Below, in pieces: positions 5,993-14,202 of a stretch of 34,281 nucleotides of DNA. The DNA is taken from assembly GCA_903970475.1 (NCBI GenBank), contig CAJCIQ010000247.1, forward strand, positions 1 through 34,281. The letters run 5' to 3'. Made by a program: the position numbers and the translations under genes. The DNA is from Beijerinckiaceae bacterium (lineage in GTDB: Bacteria; Bacteroidota; Bacteroidia; Chitinophagales; Chitinophagaceae). A model generated the notes under the pieces. That model was not told the origin of the DNA and searched no databases. It saw nothing but the letters and a program-made list of their open reading frames with translations. Each line of letters opens with the position of its first letter. Position 1 is the stretch's first letter.

Positions 5993-7012
5993 ATGTTAAA
6001 CGGTAAAGACCTTATTCTGGCGACAAAGAAATACGCAAAAGATTGCCCCAGGAGCAGCTGGACCCATACGCTGACTACGCTAACCTTGTTGCTGATCGCG
6101 CTGTCGGGGACAATAATTGCCCCCTTCCTTCTCCTAAAAATCGTCTCCAGCATCTTTTCAGGTTTGTTGGTCATCCGCTTTTTTATCATCTTCCACGATT
6201 TCCAGCACCATGCCATCCTGCGCAACAACAAGGTTGCCGACGTCATCATGACCTTTTTTGGCATTTATATCCTGACGCCTCCGAGCATTTGGAAAAGATC
6301 CCACGATTATCACCACCAGCATAACTCAAAGCTCTTTAGTGCTGATATAGGCTCCTACCCCATCGTCACCAAATCCAGGTACCTTTCGATGACGAACAAG
6401 GAGCGCCTCGGTTACCTGGCGATACGTCATCCCCTGACGATCCTCTTTGGCTATTTCAGCATGTTTATCTGGGGAATGTGTATACGATCCTTCCTATCCA
6501 GCCCAAAGAAGCACATGGACTCCCTTGCCGCCTTATTCCTCCACGCAGCCATTGCTTTCAGCGCCTGGTATTTCCTTGGCTTCGAGGGGTGGCTCCTAAG
6601 CGTATTTATCCCCTTTTTTATCGGGCATGCTATTGGCGCCTACCTATTTTATGCACAGCACAATTTCCCAGGCGTTATGTTCAGGACCCGCTGTGGATGG
6701 ACCTACGAAGGCGCCGCTCTGGAATCCTCCAGCTATATGAAAATGAGCCCCTTTATGCAATGGTGCACCGGAAATATAGGTTATCACCATATACACCACC
6801 TCAATTGCCGGATACCCTTTTATGCGTTGCCTAAAGCAATGCGAGAGATCCCCGAACTACAGCAAGCAAAGACAACCTCGTTAAAGTGGAAAGATATATG
6901 GGGCTGCCTTCGCCTAAAAGTATGGGATCCGGAAGCACAACAAATGATCGGATACAGGGAGATCTATGCGGAGCTGCCGGTTATGGCCTATAGCGCAACT
7001 CAGGTCGATTAG
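5993..7012 (+). CDS. membrane fatty acid desaturase
   Basis: A 339-residue integral membrane desaturase. All three histidine boxes of the di-iron centre are present: H68-DFQ-HH (72-73), H104-DY-HH (107-108) and HH-I-HH (265-269), with a further H at AQHNFPG (223). Hydrophobic segments lie at about 28-65, 85-97, 148-168, 180-197 and 203-221. It probably introduces a double bond into a fatty acyl chain using O2 and an electron donor that is not encoded nearby. Its place after the LpxL-type gene suggests that the two shape the same envelope lipid, but this is inference from neighbourhood only. Confidence 0.85.
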   Translation: MLNGKDLILATKKYAKDCPRSSWTHTLTTLTLLLIALSGTIIAPFLLLKIVSSIFSGLLVIRFFIIFHDFQHHAILRNNKVADVIMTFFGIYILTPPSIWKRSHDYHHQHNSKLFSADIGSYPIVTKSRYLSMTNKERLGYLAIRHPLTILFGYFSMFIWGMCIRSFLSSPKKHMDSLAALFLHAAIAFSAWYFLGFEGWLLSVFIPFFIGHAIGAYLFYAQHNFPGVMFRTRCGWTYEGAALESSSYMKMSPFMQWCTGNIGYHHIHHLNCRIPFYALPKAMREIPELQQAKTTSLKWKDIWGCLRLKVWDPEAQQMIGYREIYAELPVMAYSATQVD

Positions 7013-7017
7013 CCGTC

Positions 7018-7032
7018 CACGGATACTCCGTG
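7018..7032. terminator. small convergent hairpin
   Basis: Perfect 6-bp stem CACGGA and TCCGTG with a 3-nt loop, in the 28-bp gap between two convergent genes. There is no T tract, so termination is only suggested. Confidence 0.35.
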
Positions 7033-7040
7033 AAAGTTCT

Positions 7041-7994
7041 CTAGGCATAACCCTTGCACCCAATCTCCAGCGTTAACGGACTCCTGAAATCAACGCCTTG
7101 TTCCAAACAACGAAGGACGTAACCAAAATTATACCTAGGAGTCCAGCCCAATTCAGTCCTTGCTTTTTGGTTGACATATACCCTGTCAATGGTGGGAAAC
7201 ATTTTCCAACCTTTTTGTGCATATAAAGCGCTCATTTGAGGAAACAGCGTTTCCACCACAGAGACAGCATCTACGTTTAATTCAGGCAAATGCACCTTTT
7301 CAAAAGGCGTTGTAGCACTTATGATGTATTTCCCGAATCCTATGTCTTTTAACTTTTCAACAGCCAGTAACTGCGCAGAAACCACGTCATCGATATCCAC
7401 TCTTCTGTATAAATACTCATTGGCTTTGGCGTTCAGTTGATCGTACATAACCCGGATAGATTCCTGATCATCCTCTTCAGGGAAGAAACGAGCTATCTTC
7501 AAAACAACGCAAGGCAACCGATGATTTCTGTAAAATAATTGACATAGGTCTTCGGCAGTGCTTTTGGTTACCCCATAAATATTTTTGGGCTTACTCAAGG
7601 AATCCTCCGTGATCCAGATCGCAGGCTCCCCTTCCTTTGGGGTAAGCATATCCCCAAAGGTACTTGTAGTACTTGAATAGACAAATCCCTTTACGTTTTT
7701 AACCACTGCCTCTTCCAGCAGGTTCAAAGTGCCTATAATATTAGTGTTGACAAATGCCAGGTTTGAATGCGTACCTACGTGAGGCTTATGCAAAGTAGCC
7801 GTGTGGATGATATAGTCCACCTCTTTAAGCAAGCTGTTTACAAAAGCCCGGTCTTCAATGTTTCCAACATGAGTAGTAAATGGAGAACGATGGAGATCCA
7901 CGCCTATATATTCCTGATGTTTTGATTGCAGGGTCCGGCAAATGGCCTCCCCCAAATGTCCGCTGCTTCCAGTAATGAGCAATTTAATCTCCAT
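7041..7994 (-). CDS. NAD-dependent epimerase/dehydratase
   Basis: A 317-residue extended short-chain dehydrogenase. The NAD-binding GxxGxxG motif is G9-SSGHLG (ending at 15), D33 in GVDLHR is placed to bind the adenine ribose of NAD, and the catalytic YxxxK is Y140-GVT-K144 with the serine at about 107-108 (VYSSTT). Such enzymes modify nucleotide sugars or similar polyols; the substrate cannot be named from sequence. The ATG at 7992-7994 is preceded by only 41 bp shared with the divergent GH43-like gene. It is convergent with the desaturase gene. Confidence 0.85.
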   Translation of the reverse strand: MEIKLLITGSSGHLGEAICRTLQSKHQEYIGVDLHRSPFTTHVGNIEDRAFVNSLLKEVDYIIHTATLHKPHVGTHSNLAFVNTNIIGTLNLLEEAVVKNVKGFVYSSTTSTFGDMLTPKEGEPAIWITEDSLSKPKNIYGVTKSTAEDLCQLFYRNHRLPCVVLKIARFFPEEDDQESIRVMYDQLNAKANEYLYRRVDIDDVVSAQLLAVEKLKDIGFGKYIISATTPFEKVHLPELNVDAVSVVETLFPQMSALYAQKGWKMFPTIDRVYVNQKARTELGWTPRYNFGYVLRCLEQGVDFRSPLTLEIGCKGYA

Positions 7995-8035
7995 ACCTTC
8001 GTAAGTTTATCAAACAAAATAATCAAATTCCGCAT

Positions 8036-9559
8036 ATGGCAACCCACACAGCACCGTGTCAATGTATCAAATTCCTGCTCGCCATACTGCTAACTTATCC
8101 AGCGCTTACCCATGCGCAGGGAACTACTTCAGCCCCCGCCCAAACCATACGATTCAGTACCTTGGGGGATGCCGTAGACGCACATGACGGAGAAATCACC
8201 TATTTCAATGGGGTGTACTACCTCTATGGCACCAGCTATGATTGCGGGTTCGAATGGGGTAATAAACAGGCGCCCTTTTGCGGATTTAAAAGTTATTCTT
8301 CCACCGACCTGGTTAACTGGACAGACAGGGGTTCTTTGTTTGATGCGAGGACCGAGGTCTGGCAAACAAGGTGCAACGGAAGTACCTACGGATGCTTCAG
8401 GCCCCATGTCATTTATAATAAAACAACAAATCGATACGTCCTCTGGATCAATGTCTATGACAACACTTCCGGATATAGGGTATTCACTTCAACCAAACCC
8501 ACCGGGCCCTTTGTGGAACAAGTTCAACCAAAGCTGGGCGTCAATGCGGACGCACCAACGGCGGGGCTCAATAACGGAGACCACGATACTTTTGTAGATG
8601 ATGACGGAACAGCCTACCTGGCCTACACTGACTGGAGGAGCAATGGCTCCATCGTCATAGAGCAACTAAGTGATGACTACCTGACCGGCACCGGCAAATT
8701 GGTAAAAGGAGTCACCAGCGGGCAAACAGAAGCACCCGCCCTGTTTAAACGAAACGGCATTTATTACCTGCTTTATTCCGATCCCAATTGCGGTTATTGC
8801 TCCGGAACCGGGACTTCCTACAAAACAGCAAACACACCCTTAGGTCCCTGGTCAGCAGGGAAAAAGATCAGTGACAATTCCTGTGGAGGACAGCCCTCCT
8901 TCGTCTCCACCTTTGAGCTAAAAACAGGGAATATCTACTTATACGGTTCCGACCTTTGGAACAATGCAGCCAAAAATGAAGCCCTGGCCAACTATTTCTG
9001 GACCTCACTCCAATTCGGTCCTGATGGCTCCATTCAACCGATTTCCTGCAATACGCAAATCCAGGATCCCGCTGCGCCCATAGAGGCCCAGGCGCCTGCC
9101 GCCTCCAAAGAAGACCAACCTGAAACCTACTTCAGGCTCTGCGATATAAAAGCCGGCGTCATTCATGCACAAACCTTCCTGGCTACCTCTACCGGCATAC
9201 TGGATTCCATATCATTCAATGGCTTTACCACCAGCCATCTCGATACCGGTCTGGAAGTCTCTGTTTACAAAGCCAATAGTTCGGGAGAACCTAAAGGGCA
9301 GCCACTATTCAGCACCCTTATTCCAGCCAACCGTATAGGATGGTCCGCCAGGAAATTAAGTGTAGCGCCTAACATCCGGTTGACAAAGGACAGTACCTAT
9401 TGCTTCGCATTAAGCTCCTCCATTCAAACAAGTTGTTATGGAATTATCTATCAGACCTCTGGCCCCAACGCGCCTACCATATTGACCAATATAAATGGGT
9501 CCGGATGGGTCCCTGAACCAGGGAAGGCCATGAAGTTCAACTTGCTGATGGGACATTAA
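8036..9559 (+). CDS. secreted GH43-like glycoside hydrolase with C-terminal beta domain
   Basis: A 507-residue secreted protein. Residues 1-28 form a signal peptide ending ALTHAQ. Residues about 40-330 look like the five-bladed propeller of glycoside hydrolase family 43: D48/D51 in VDAHDGEITYFNGVYYLYG, D184 in DHDTFVDDDG and E232 in QTEAPALF fit the base, pKa modulator and acid. Several paired cysteines (C70, C82, C113, C120) suit an extracytoplasmic enzyme. Residues about 370-507 form a separate beta-rich domain with ILDSISFNGFTTSH, perhaps a carbohydrate-binding or jelly-roll module. GH43 enzymes cut arabinan, xylan or galactan side chains; the substrate is unknown and no SusCD pair is nearby. 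Confidence 0.8.
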   Translation: MATHTAPCQCIKFLLAILLTYPALTHAQGTTSAPAQTIRFSTLGDAVDAHDGEITYFNGVYYLYGTSYDCGFEWGNKQAPFCGFKSYSSTDLVNWTDRGSLFDARTEVWQTRCNGSTYGCFRPHVIYNKTTNRYVLWINVYDNTSGYRVFTSTKPTGPFVEQVQPKLGVNADAPTAGLNNGDHDTFVDDDGTAYLAYTDWRSNGSIVIEQLSDDYLTGTGKLVKGVTSGQTEAPALFKRNGIYYLLYSDPNCGYCSGTGTSYKTANTPLGPWSAGKKISDNSCGGQPSFVSTFELKTGNIYLYGSDLWNNAAKNEALANYFWTSLQFGPDGSIQPISCNTQIQDPAAPIEAQAPAASKEDQPETYFRLCDIKAGVIHAQTFLATSTGILDSISFNGFTTSHLDTGLEVSVYKANSSGEPKGQPLFSTLIPANRIGWSARKLSVAPNIRLTKDSTYCFALSSSIQTSCYGIIYQTSGPNAPTILTNINGSGWVPEPGKAMKFNLLMGH

Positions 9560-9762
9560 TGCTTGCCCAACCTCCACTGAAAAGGTATCATCGAAGAGTC
9601 AGCCAAATACTGAAGAGGATACCCGACAAACCGTTCAGGATGCAGGTCAAATTTATTTTCCTCCTTTCTATAGAACAAAGTGTCGTAAGAAAAATAATAC
9701 CTTCCTGTCGAAACAACCGTATCGACCTTTTGTTCGCTATTTAACGGCCACCAATTCCCGTT
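9556..9762 (-). pseudogene. unidentified decayed coding fragment
   Basis: On the minus strand two frames read like protein and join at a one-base shift near 9688-9697. The upstream part runs NGNWWPLNSEQKVDTVVSTG then RYYF, and the downstream part runs SYDTLFYRKEENKFDLHPER then FVGYPLQYLADSS, ending at TAA 9556-9558. Natural-looking codon use in both halves suggests an old gene end rather than chance. The 5' end overlaps the last codons of the gene at 9737-10159, and the 3' end abuts the GH43-like gene. I do not recognise the family. A chance open frame remains possible. Confidence 0.35.
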
Positions 9763-10159
9763 TTACCATCCGCACACAACCCAATCCATAAATAAAATAG
9801 AAGCCCAACAAAGGCATAAATAAAACCGGTGCGAAACGCTCCAGATTCGGGAAGGACGCGAATGTCCAATTATGACAAAGCAAATTGATGGCCCCAAACA
9901 AGTAGGTACTGAGCTGGCTCATGAATCCTGTACACTGCTTCAGGTAGCGCTTACATAGGGATTCCCTCCCTTCTCCTGCTTGGATCTTGCGTGTTGAATG
10001 AGCAATAAACCCATGAGGAATCATGGCTAATAGAGCCACAGCTAGTGTCAAGCATATAGTAGTAATCCAGCCAGGGGGTATGTAAAATCCCCAAATAATA
10101 AGAAGAGCCAGCAAAGGAAGTGTTATCCAGTTGATGGAATCCTTGAAGGCAGCCAACAA
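9737..10159 (-). CDS. small multi-pass membrane protein of the PadR operon
   Basis: A 140-residue hydrophobic protein with about three or four membrane helices (about 12-28, 32-50, 84-98 and 108-128) and a basic cytoplasmic loop around STRKIQ and RESLCKRYLKQ. The family is not recognised. It is the last gene of a run padR - helical protein - membrane protein. The only start I can place is TTG at 10159 (or TTG at 10156), 6 bp after the previous stop; no ATG lies near. The layout resembles PadR-controlled HAAS-type membrane protein operons, in which the regulator answers envelope stress or a ligand, but that is inferred. Confidence 0.6.
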   Translation of the reverse strand: MLAAFKDSINWITLPLLALLIIWGFYIPPGWITTICLTLAVALLAMIPHGFIAHSTRKIQAGEGRESLCKRYLKQCTGFMSQLSTYLFGAINLLCHNWTFASFPNLERFAPVLFMPLLGFYFIYGLGCVRMVKRELVAVK

Positions 10160-10165
10160 ATCACT

Positions 10166-10414
10166 TCATATCTTTTTCTTATAAGCCTTCTCGTATTGAC
10201 GCTCGATCAACTGAAAGGGTTGATTCCCCGGGAACTGGGTTTGTACCACTTCTATAAACAAAACCCCTATACTCCTTTGGTCCCCGCAGCCACGAATATC
10301 CTCCACAGCAGAGATCATATGATCGAAGATCTCATCATAGATCTCCTGGTATTTGATTTGGTAGGTGTCGAGCAGAAGGCCGATCAGGTCTATTTCCTGG
10401 TAACTGAACGTCAT
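10166..10414 (-). CDS. small helical protein in the PadR operon (HAAS-like)
   Basis: An 82-residue acidic, helix-rich protein with the stretch YQEIYDEIFDHMISAVED, similar in style to the HAAS/DUF1700 signalling segments often found beside PadR regulators. There is no signal peptide. Its ATG overlaps the padR stop by 4 nt (ATGA), so it is translationally coupled. It may link the regulator to the membrane protein that follows. The family is assigned by resemblance and context only. Confidence 0.6.
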   Translation of the reverse strand: MTFSYQEIDLIGLLLDTYQIKYQEIYDEIFDHMISAVEDIRGCGDQRSIGVLFIEVVQTQFPGNQPFQLIERQYEKAYKKKI

Positions 10415-10746
10415 AAGCCGGGCTTTAAATTCAGGACATTTTGCAAATGGATAATGAAAGCCCTGTCCTCATGAAGTTTAGTCTGCACCTCCTTTCCTTC
10501 TTTAGGCGTAAGCATATAATACTTACGAGCCCGGCCATCAACAATTTCTGTCTTTGCTTTTAACATACCATCACCCTCCAATTTGTGCAGGGCTGAATAT
10601 AGCGCTCCTTCCGTTATCAATAGCTCACCCGCAGAATCTTCTTTTACCTTCTGGGTAATCTCATATCCATACATGCGGGTATTGTCTTCCAGCAGTTTCA
10701 GGATAATGGTTTGAAGGGTGCCCTTCAAGAGAGGATTAACATTCAT
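10411..10746 (-). CDS. PadR family transcriptional regulator
   Basis: A 111-residue PadR winged-helix repressor. The signature LKGTLQTIILKLLEDN (residues 7-22), RMYGYEITQKVKE and LYSALHKLEGDGML (recognition helix and wing) are all present. PadR proteins bind DNA as dimers and typically repress their own operon until a ligand or partner relieves it. It is first in a three-gene run with coupled translation. The 70-bp gap to the MDR oxidoreductase gene at its 5' side contains ACTTTCTTATATACATAAG, a good place for an operator, though no clear palindrome is seen. Confidence 0.9.
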   Translation of the reverse strand: MNVNPLLKGTLQTIILKLLEDNTRMYGYEITQKVKEDSAGELLITEGALYSALHKLEGDGMLKAKTEIVDGRARKYYMLTPKEGKEVQTKLHEDRAFIIHLQNVLNLKPGL

Positions 10747-10816
10747 GTCCCTAATATGTGAAACTTTCTTATATACATAAGAGCATTATGCCTCCACCAT
10801 AATGCTTCTCCTAATG

Positions 10817-11779
10817 CTATATAGTCACCACTAATCGCCCACCATCTGGGACCTCCTTACTCCATAGCTCTGCAATGTCGGAAAGTTTCACGGTGCTGGT
10901 CTTGAGTACTAAACCACCGGAAACGGCCAGTTGATACATTTCAGGCAATATCTCGGAAAACAGCTTTCCCACTTCGTCCCTGGTCCAGGCTCCTAATCCG
11001 GAACCCGTCAATTGCAGGTTTACACTCCGGAGTACTGCCGCAGATACCTGTATCAGATCTCCCGTCATACTGCCCACCGATACATACCGTATCCGATTGG
11101 AAAAATTCCCTTTCCCCTTCATAGAACCTAGTATTAATGCGGCACTATGTCCCCATAGGTAATCAATTACAACGTCGATAGGACCAAGGGCCGATACCCC
11201 GGACTGAAAATCCTCGTCCGATGAACCAACAGGAATCACCGCATCAGCACCCAAGGACAACAGCTCCTGCAAGGATTGTGTATTCCGGCCAGTAGCTATG
11301 ATTTTCCCCGCTCCATAGTGTTTGGCTATCTGTACAGCTACCCTGCCCGTAAAACCCGTGGCCCCGTTCACCATCACCACATCTCCCGGGCGTATATCAG
11401 CCTTGAATCGAAGGCCCATCGCAGCACCAATGACCGCATTGGGTAATGCCGCCGCTAAGACATCATTCAGCCCGTCCGGAACAACCACCATTCTATCCCG
11501 GTCAATGATAGCCTTTTGGGCCATCGTTCCGCTGCTGCCTAAGGCAAACACCCTAGTTCCGTCTTCCAATTGAAACACCCCATCCCCACCAATCACACGA
11601 CCATTTTCCTTGGGTGCATCGCTGGAATAGTGTTTACCCGAAGCCCTGCTTTTATCGAAGTGTTTTAGCGCAACCGCGCGCACAGATACCAATAACTCGT
11701 CAGCGCCTTGAGGAACCGGCGTTTGAAAATCTGTATACATCGGCATGTCGTAACCCGGATACATAACTGCTGCTTTCAT
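10817..11779 (-). CDS. MDR superfamily NAD(P)-dependent oxidoreductase
   Basis: A 320-residue medium-chain dehydrogenase/reductase of the quinone-oxidoreductase type. The GroES-like N-terminal half is followed by the Rossmann segment VMVNGATGFTGRVAVQIAKH (about 135-154) and a basic IIATGRN that favours NADPH. No cysteine/histidine zinc ligands are visible, which fits zinc-free quinone or enone reductases. The final GGRLVVTI is family-typical. Substrate unknown. The NTF2-like gene lies 81 bp upstream on the same strand, and the remains of an AraC regulator lie beyond it, so this may be an orphaned detoxification operon. Confidence 0.85.
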   Translation of the reverse strand: MKAAVMYPGYDMPMYTDFQTPVPQGADELLVSVRAVALKHFDKSRASGKHYSSDAPKENGRVIGGDGVFQLEDGTRVFALGSSGTMAQKAIIDRDRMVVVPDGLNDVLAAALPNAVIGAAMGLRFKADIRPGDVVMVNGATGFTGRVAVQIAKHYGAGKIIATGRNTQSLQELLSLGADAVIPVGSSDEDFQSGVSALGPIDVVIDYLWGHSAALILGSMKGKGNFSNRIRYVSVGSMTGDLIQVSAAVLRSVNLQLTGSGLGAWTRDEVGKLFSEILPEMYQLAVSGGLVLKTSTVKLSDIAELWSKEVPDGGRLVVTI

Positions 11780-11860
11780 CGTCTTACATTTTAATGTAAA
11801 ACAAAGCTAGGCAGGGCCGGCAACCTAGTCCATAACATATGTTATCAAAACGAAGCGCCC

Positions 11861-12214
11861 TTATTTATCTATACGCTGAAAGATCTTACTGACGATTAAC
11901 CACTGCCCATCCAACTTCAAAAGATTAAAAAAGTCTACAAACTGATGGGTAGGATAATCAATGGTGAGCTTTGCGGACCCAGCGTTTCCTGTCATATCCA
12001 CCCCATCGATGGCAACAGTCCTTGATTGAACTACCCCCTCCTGAATAAATTTCTCAAAGTATTCCTGAATGGGGACATCAACCAACTTTCCTTCCTTTAC
12101 GAATTTCATATAAGTACCCGGATGAAAAGCCTTAGCCACCTGCGCCCTGTTTCCATTAGTACCGCCCTGGATATAATAGTCCAAGGTCTGGAACATCAAT
12201 TCTTGATCTGTCAT
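11861..12214 (-). CDS. NTF2-like (lumazine-binding-like) protein
   Basis: A 117-residue protein with the NTF2-like cone fold of the Lumazine_bd_2 type. It has an N-terminal helix with LDYYIQGGTNGNRAQVAKAF, a middle VPIQEYFEKFI, and the closing strands FFNLLKLDGQWLIVSKIFQR. Members are usually small ligand-binding or accessory proteins, often beside oxidoreductases, and a direct enzymatic role is rarely known. There is no signal peptide. The start ATG at 12214 lies in the same frame as the upstream AraC remnant, with no clear promoter between them. Confidence 0.75.
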   Translation of the reverse strand: MTDQELMFQTLDYYIQGGTNGNRAQVAKAFHPGTYMKFVKEGKLVDVPIQEYFEKFIQEGVVQSRTVAIDGVDMTGNAGSAKLTIDYPTHQFVDFFNLLKLDGQWLIVSKIFQRIDK

Positions 12215-12239
12215 CGTTTTTTGGGATACAAGTAGGACG

Positions 12240-12478
12240 GAGCCCAGCCCTGAAAAATGGATTATTTCGCCAGGCTTGAAGCGGCCATGGCATACAATGC
12301 GCTCCTCTACCAGTTGACAAGCTGTTTTTCCCGAAATATCCCTGGCAATCGCATTGAGTTTCTTTTGACTAACGCCTAATGCCTATGCAAACAGGTCTGC
12401 ATAGGTAAACTCAATAAGCGCTTTTACCATTAACTGCTGAAATCGCTCATATAATTCCTTGTCTGCTGATGCTTCCAT
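12240..12478 (-). pseudogene. AraC-family regulator remnant
   Basis: A frame from ATG 12478 reads MEASADKELYERFQQLMVKA and, after an in-frame TAG near 12380, continues ALGVSQKKLNAIARDISGKT then ACQLVEERI. That second part is the first helix-turn-helix and linker helix of AraC regulators, whose family form is LNISPKxLSRxxKxxTGKTxxELIxERI. The second helix-turn-helix is missing. A short piece in another frame (12424-12552, MTMKFTKLIPREFAILDKQ) may be a scrap of the upstream half. The stop, missing half and frame change mark it as decayed. It probably once controlled the oxidoreductase and NTF2-like genes downstream. Confidence 0.65.
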
Positions 12479-12551
12479 TGCTGAACAATAATCCCGATTT
12501 GCTTATCCAATATGGCAAACTCCCTTGGAATGAGTTTTGTAAATTTCATGG

Positions 12552-13133
12552 TCATTCTTTTTGTGCTTGCGCATGCCTGATCCTGCTCAATGTTTCCCTG
12601 CTCACCCCAAGGTAAGAAGCCACCATATGCAAAGGCACCCTATTAAAAACATCCGGAAAGGTGGTAATGAAATCCTGGTACTTCTCTTCAGAGGAATAAC
12701 TCAGGTTCATCATAATCCGCTCATAGGTCTGACTCAAGGTGGACGTTAGAAAACGGTCTATATAGGCCTTGAACTCAGGGATGGCAAAATGTATTTTCTC
12801 CAGACTTTCCCTGGTAAACAGCACTACCTCGGAGTCCTCCAGGGCTTCGATATGAATACGGGAAGGGATTTGGGAAAAAAGGCTATCATGCTCCGTCGTC
12901 CAGGTATTTTCCGGGGAAAAACGCATGATATGTTCTGACCCATCCTCCCTCACGTGATAGCTCCTCAGTAAACCCTTAGCCACGAATATCTTATGCTGGC
13001 AGATCTCCCCTTCCCTCAGCAAAAAATGCCGCTTCCGTACCCTTCTGGTCGAAGCCAGGGAACGTATCATCCTCAACTCGTCCTGAGTCAAAGTTGCCTG
13101 AGAAGTGATATAAGCCTCAAATTGCTCGTACAT
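12552..13133 (-). CDS. Crp/Fnr family transcriptional regulator
   Basis: A 193-residue Crp/Fnr-type regulator. The N-terminal jelly-roll domain (about 15-120) includes LLREGEICQHKIFVAKG and TEHDSLFSQIPS; the C-terminal winged helix has VASYLGVSRETLSRIR. The FNR cysteines and the full cAMP-binding motif are absent, as in many Bacteroidota members whose ligand is unknown. I take ATG 13133 (MYEQFEAY); a TTG two codons upstream is less likely. The gene is divergent from an NAD(P)-binding reductase gene, and repeats in the 118-bp gap suggest it controls both. Confidence 0.88.
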   Translation of the reverse strand: MYEQFEAYITSQATLTQDELRMIRSLASTRRVRKRHFLLREGEICQHKIFVAKGLLRSYHVREDGSEHIMRFSPENTWTTEHDSLFSQIPSRIHIEALEDSEVVLFTRESLEKIHFAIPEFKAYIDRFLTSTLSQTYERIMMNLSYSSEEKYQDFITTFPDVFNRVPLHMVASYLGVSRETLSRIRHAQAQKE

Positions 13134-13156
13134 GTGCAACTAATGTTACCAAAATT

Positions 13157-13195
13157 AGGTCAAATGACCTCGAAAAATTGCGTCAAATCTCCTCG
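13157..13195. promoter_or_regulatory. candidate operator pair between crp-like and reductase genes
   Basis: The inverted repeat AGGTCA-AA-TGACCT lies at 13157-13170. Overlapping it, GTCAAATGACCTCG (13159-13172) is repeated as GTCAAATCTCCTCG (13182-13195), a 23-bp period. Both copies sit between two divergent starts, which fits a dimeric regulator such as the neighbouring Crp-like protein. Binding is inferred. Confidence 0.5.
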
Positions 13196-13251
13196 GTACC
13201 ATAGGCTTCCCTACCCCAATTTTGCATTAGGAAATCAAAAACATCGACTAT

Positions 13252-14142
13252 ATGCACGTATTTGTAACCGGCGCTACAGGCTTTATAGGCTCAGCCGTCG
13301 TTCAGGATTTGCTTAAAGCAGGCCACCAAGTAACAGGTTTGGCCAGAACCGAAGATGGGGCCAAGGCCCTGATTGCTGCCGGTGCAGCCGTCCAAAGGGG
13401 CTCATTGGAAGACCTGGACAGCCTCGGGCAAGGGGCTAAAACCGCCGATGGGGTACTACACCTGGCTTTTATCCATGACTTCAGCAAGTTTGAAGAAAAT
13501 TGCAAGACGGATAGGGCGGCCATATTGGCCATGGGGGAGGTATTGGAAGGGACCAACAAACCCCTGATCGTTACATCCGGAACCGCCTTGCTGCCTACAG
13601 GGAAGCTTACCGAAGAAGACGCCCCGTATAAAGGCCCTGGAGGCGTTCCAAGGGTACTTTCAGAAGACACCACAGCAGAACTCCGTGCACGCGGACTAAA
13701 AGCCTCCATTATGCGACTTCCCCCAACCGTCCATGGAAAAGGAGAACACGGATTCATTCCAATGGTCATTGGCGTAGCACGGGAAAAAGGCGTATCCGCC
13801 TATGTAGGAGACGGGCAGAATGTATGGAACACCGTACACCGCCTCGATGCTGCCAAGGCTTACAGGCTAGCCCTGGAAAGCGGAGCCACGCATCCCATTT
13901 ATCATGCCGTCGCAGAAGAAGGAATCACCACTAAAAGTATAGCCGAGGTCATTGGAAAACAGTTGAATCTGCCCGTCATTTCGGTACCTGCCGAAGAAGC
14001 AGGCAATCATTTCGGGTTCATCGGTTATTTCTTTTCCAAGGACGCTCCCGCCTCCAGCAAACTCACCAGGCAATGGCTGCATTGGGAGCCTGTCCAACCC
14101 GGTTTGATTGCCGATCTGCAAGAAGGCCATTATTTCAAATAG
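13252..14142 (+). CDS. NAD(P)-binding epimerase/reductase (atypical SDR)
   Basis: A 296-residue extended SDR-like protein. The Rossmann motif is VTGATGFIGSAV (about 5-16), with ARTEDG after strand 2, where the Arg suits NADPH. A standard YxxxK is not evident: the region after VTSGTALLPTGK has no clear Tyr-Lys pair, so it resembles the NAD-dependent epimerase-like group of uncertain chemistry. Length is normal. A strong terminator follows directly. Its start lies 118 bp from the divergent Crp-like gene, suggesting control by that regulator. Confidence 0.8.
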   Translation: MHVFVTGATGFIGSAVVQDLLKAGHQVTGLARTEDGAKALIAAGAAVQRGSLEDLDSLGQGAKTADGVLHLAFIHDFSKFEENCKTDRAAILAMGEVLEGTNKPLIVTSGTALLPTGKLTEEDAPYKGPGGVPRVLSEDTTAELRARGLKASIMRLPPTVHGKGEHGFIPMVIGVAREKGVSAYVGDGQNVWNTVHRLDAAKAYRLALESGATHPIYHAVAEEGITTKSIAEVIGKQLNLPVISVPAEEAGNHFGFIGYFFSKDAPASSKLTRQWLHWEPVQPGLIADLQEGHYFK

Positions 14143-14154
14143 ATTGAAACGTAA

Positions 14155-14186
14155 AAGCAGCCGGCCTGACCTCCGGTTGCTTTTTG
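14155..14186 (+). terminator. Rho-independent terminator
   Basis: Stem AAGCAGCCGG (14155-14164) with CCGGTTGCTT (14173-14182), one wobble pair, an 8-nt loop and a run of T. It ends the reductase transcript at 14142 and separates it from the methyltransferase gene. Confidence 0.8.
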
Positions 14187-14202
14187 TAGATTTGGGCTAA
14201 CG

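Noticed and set aside
8184..8597. Plus-strand frame inside the GH43-like gene
   Set aside because: The GH43 frame carries the catalytic residues and signal peptide; this frame has no recognisable domain.
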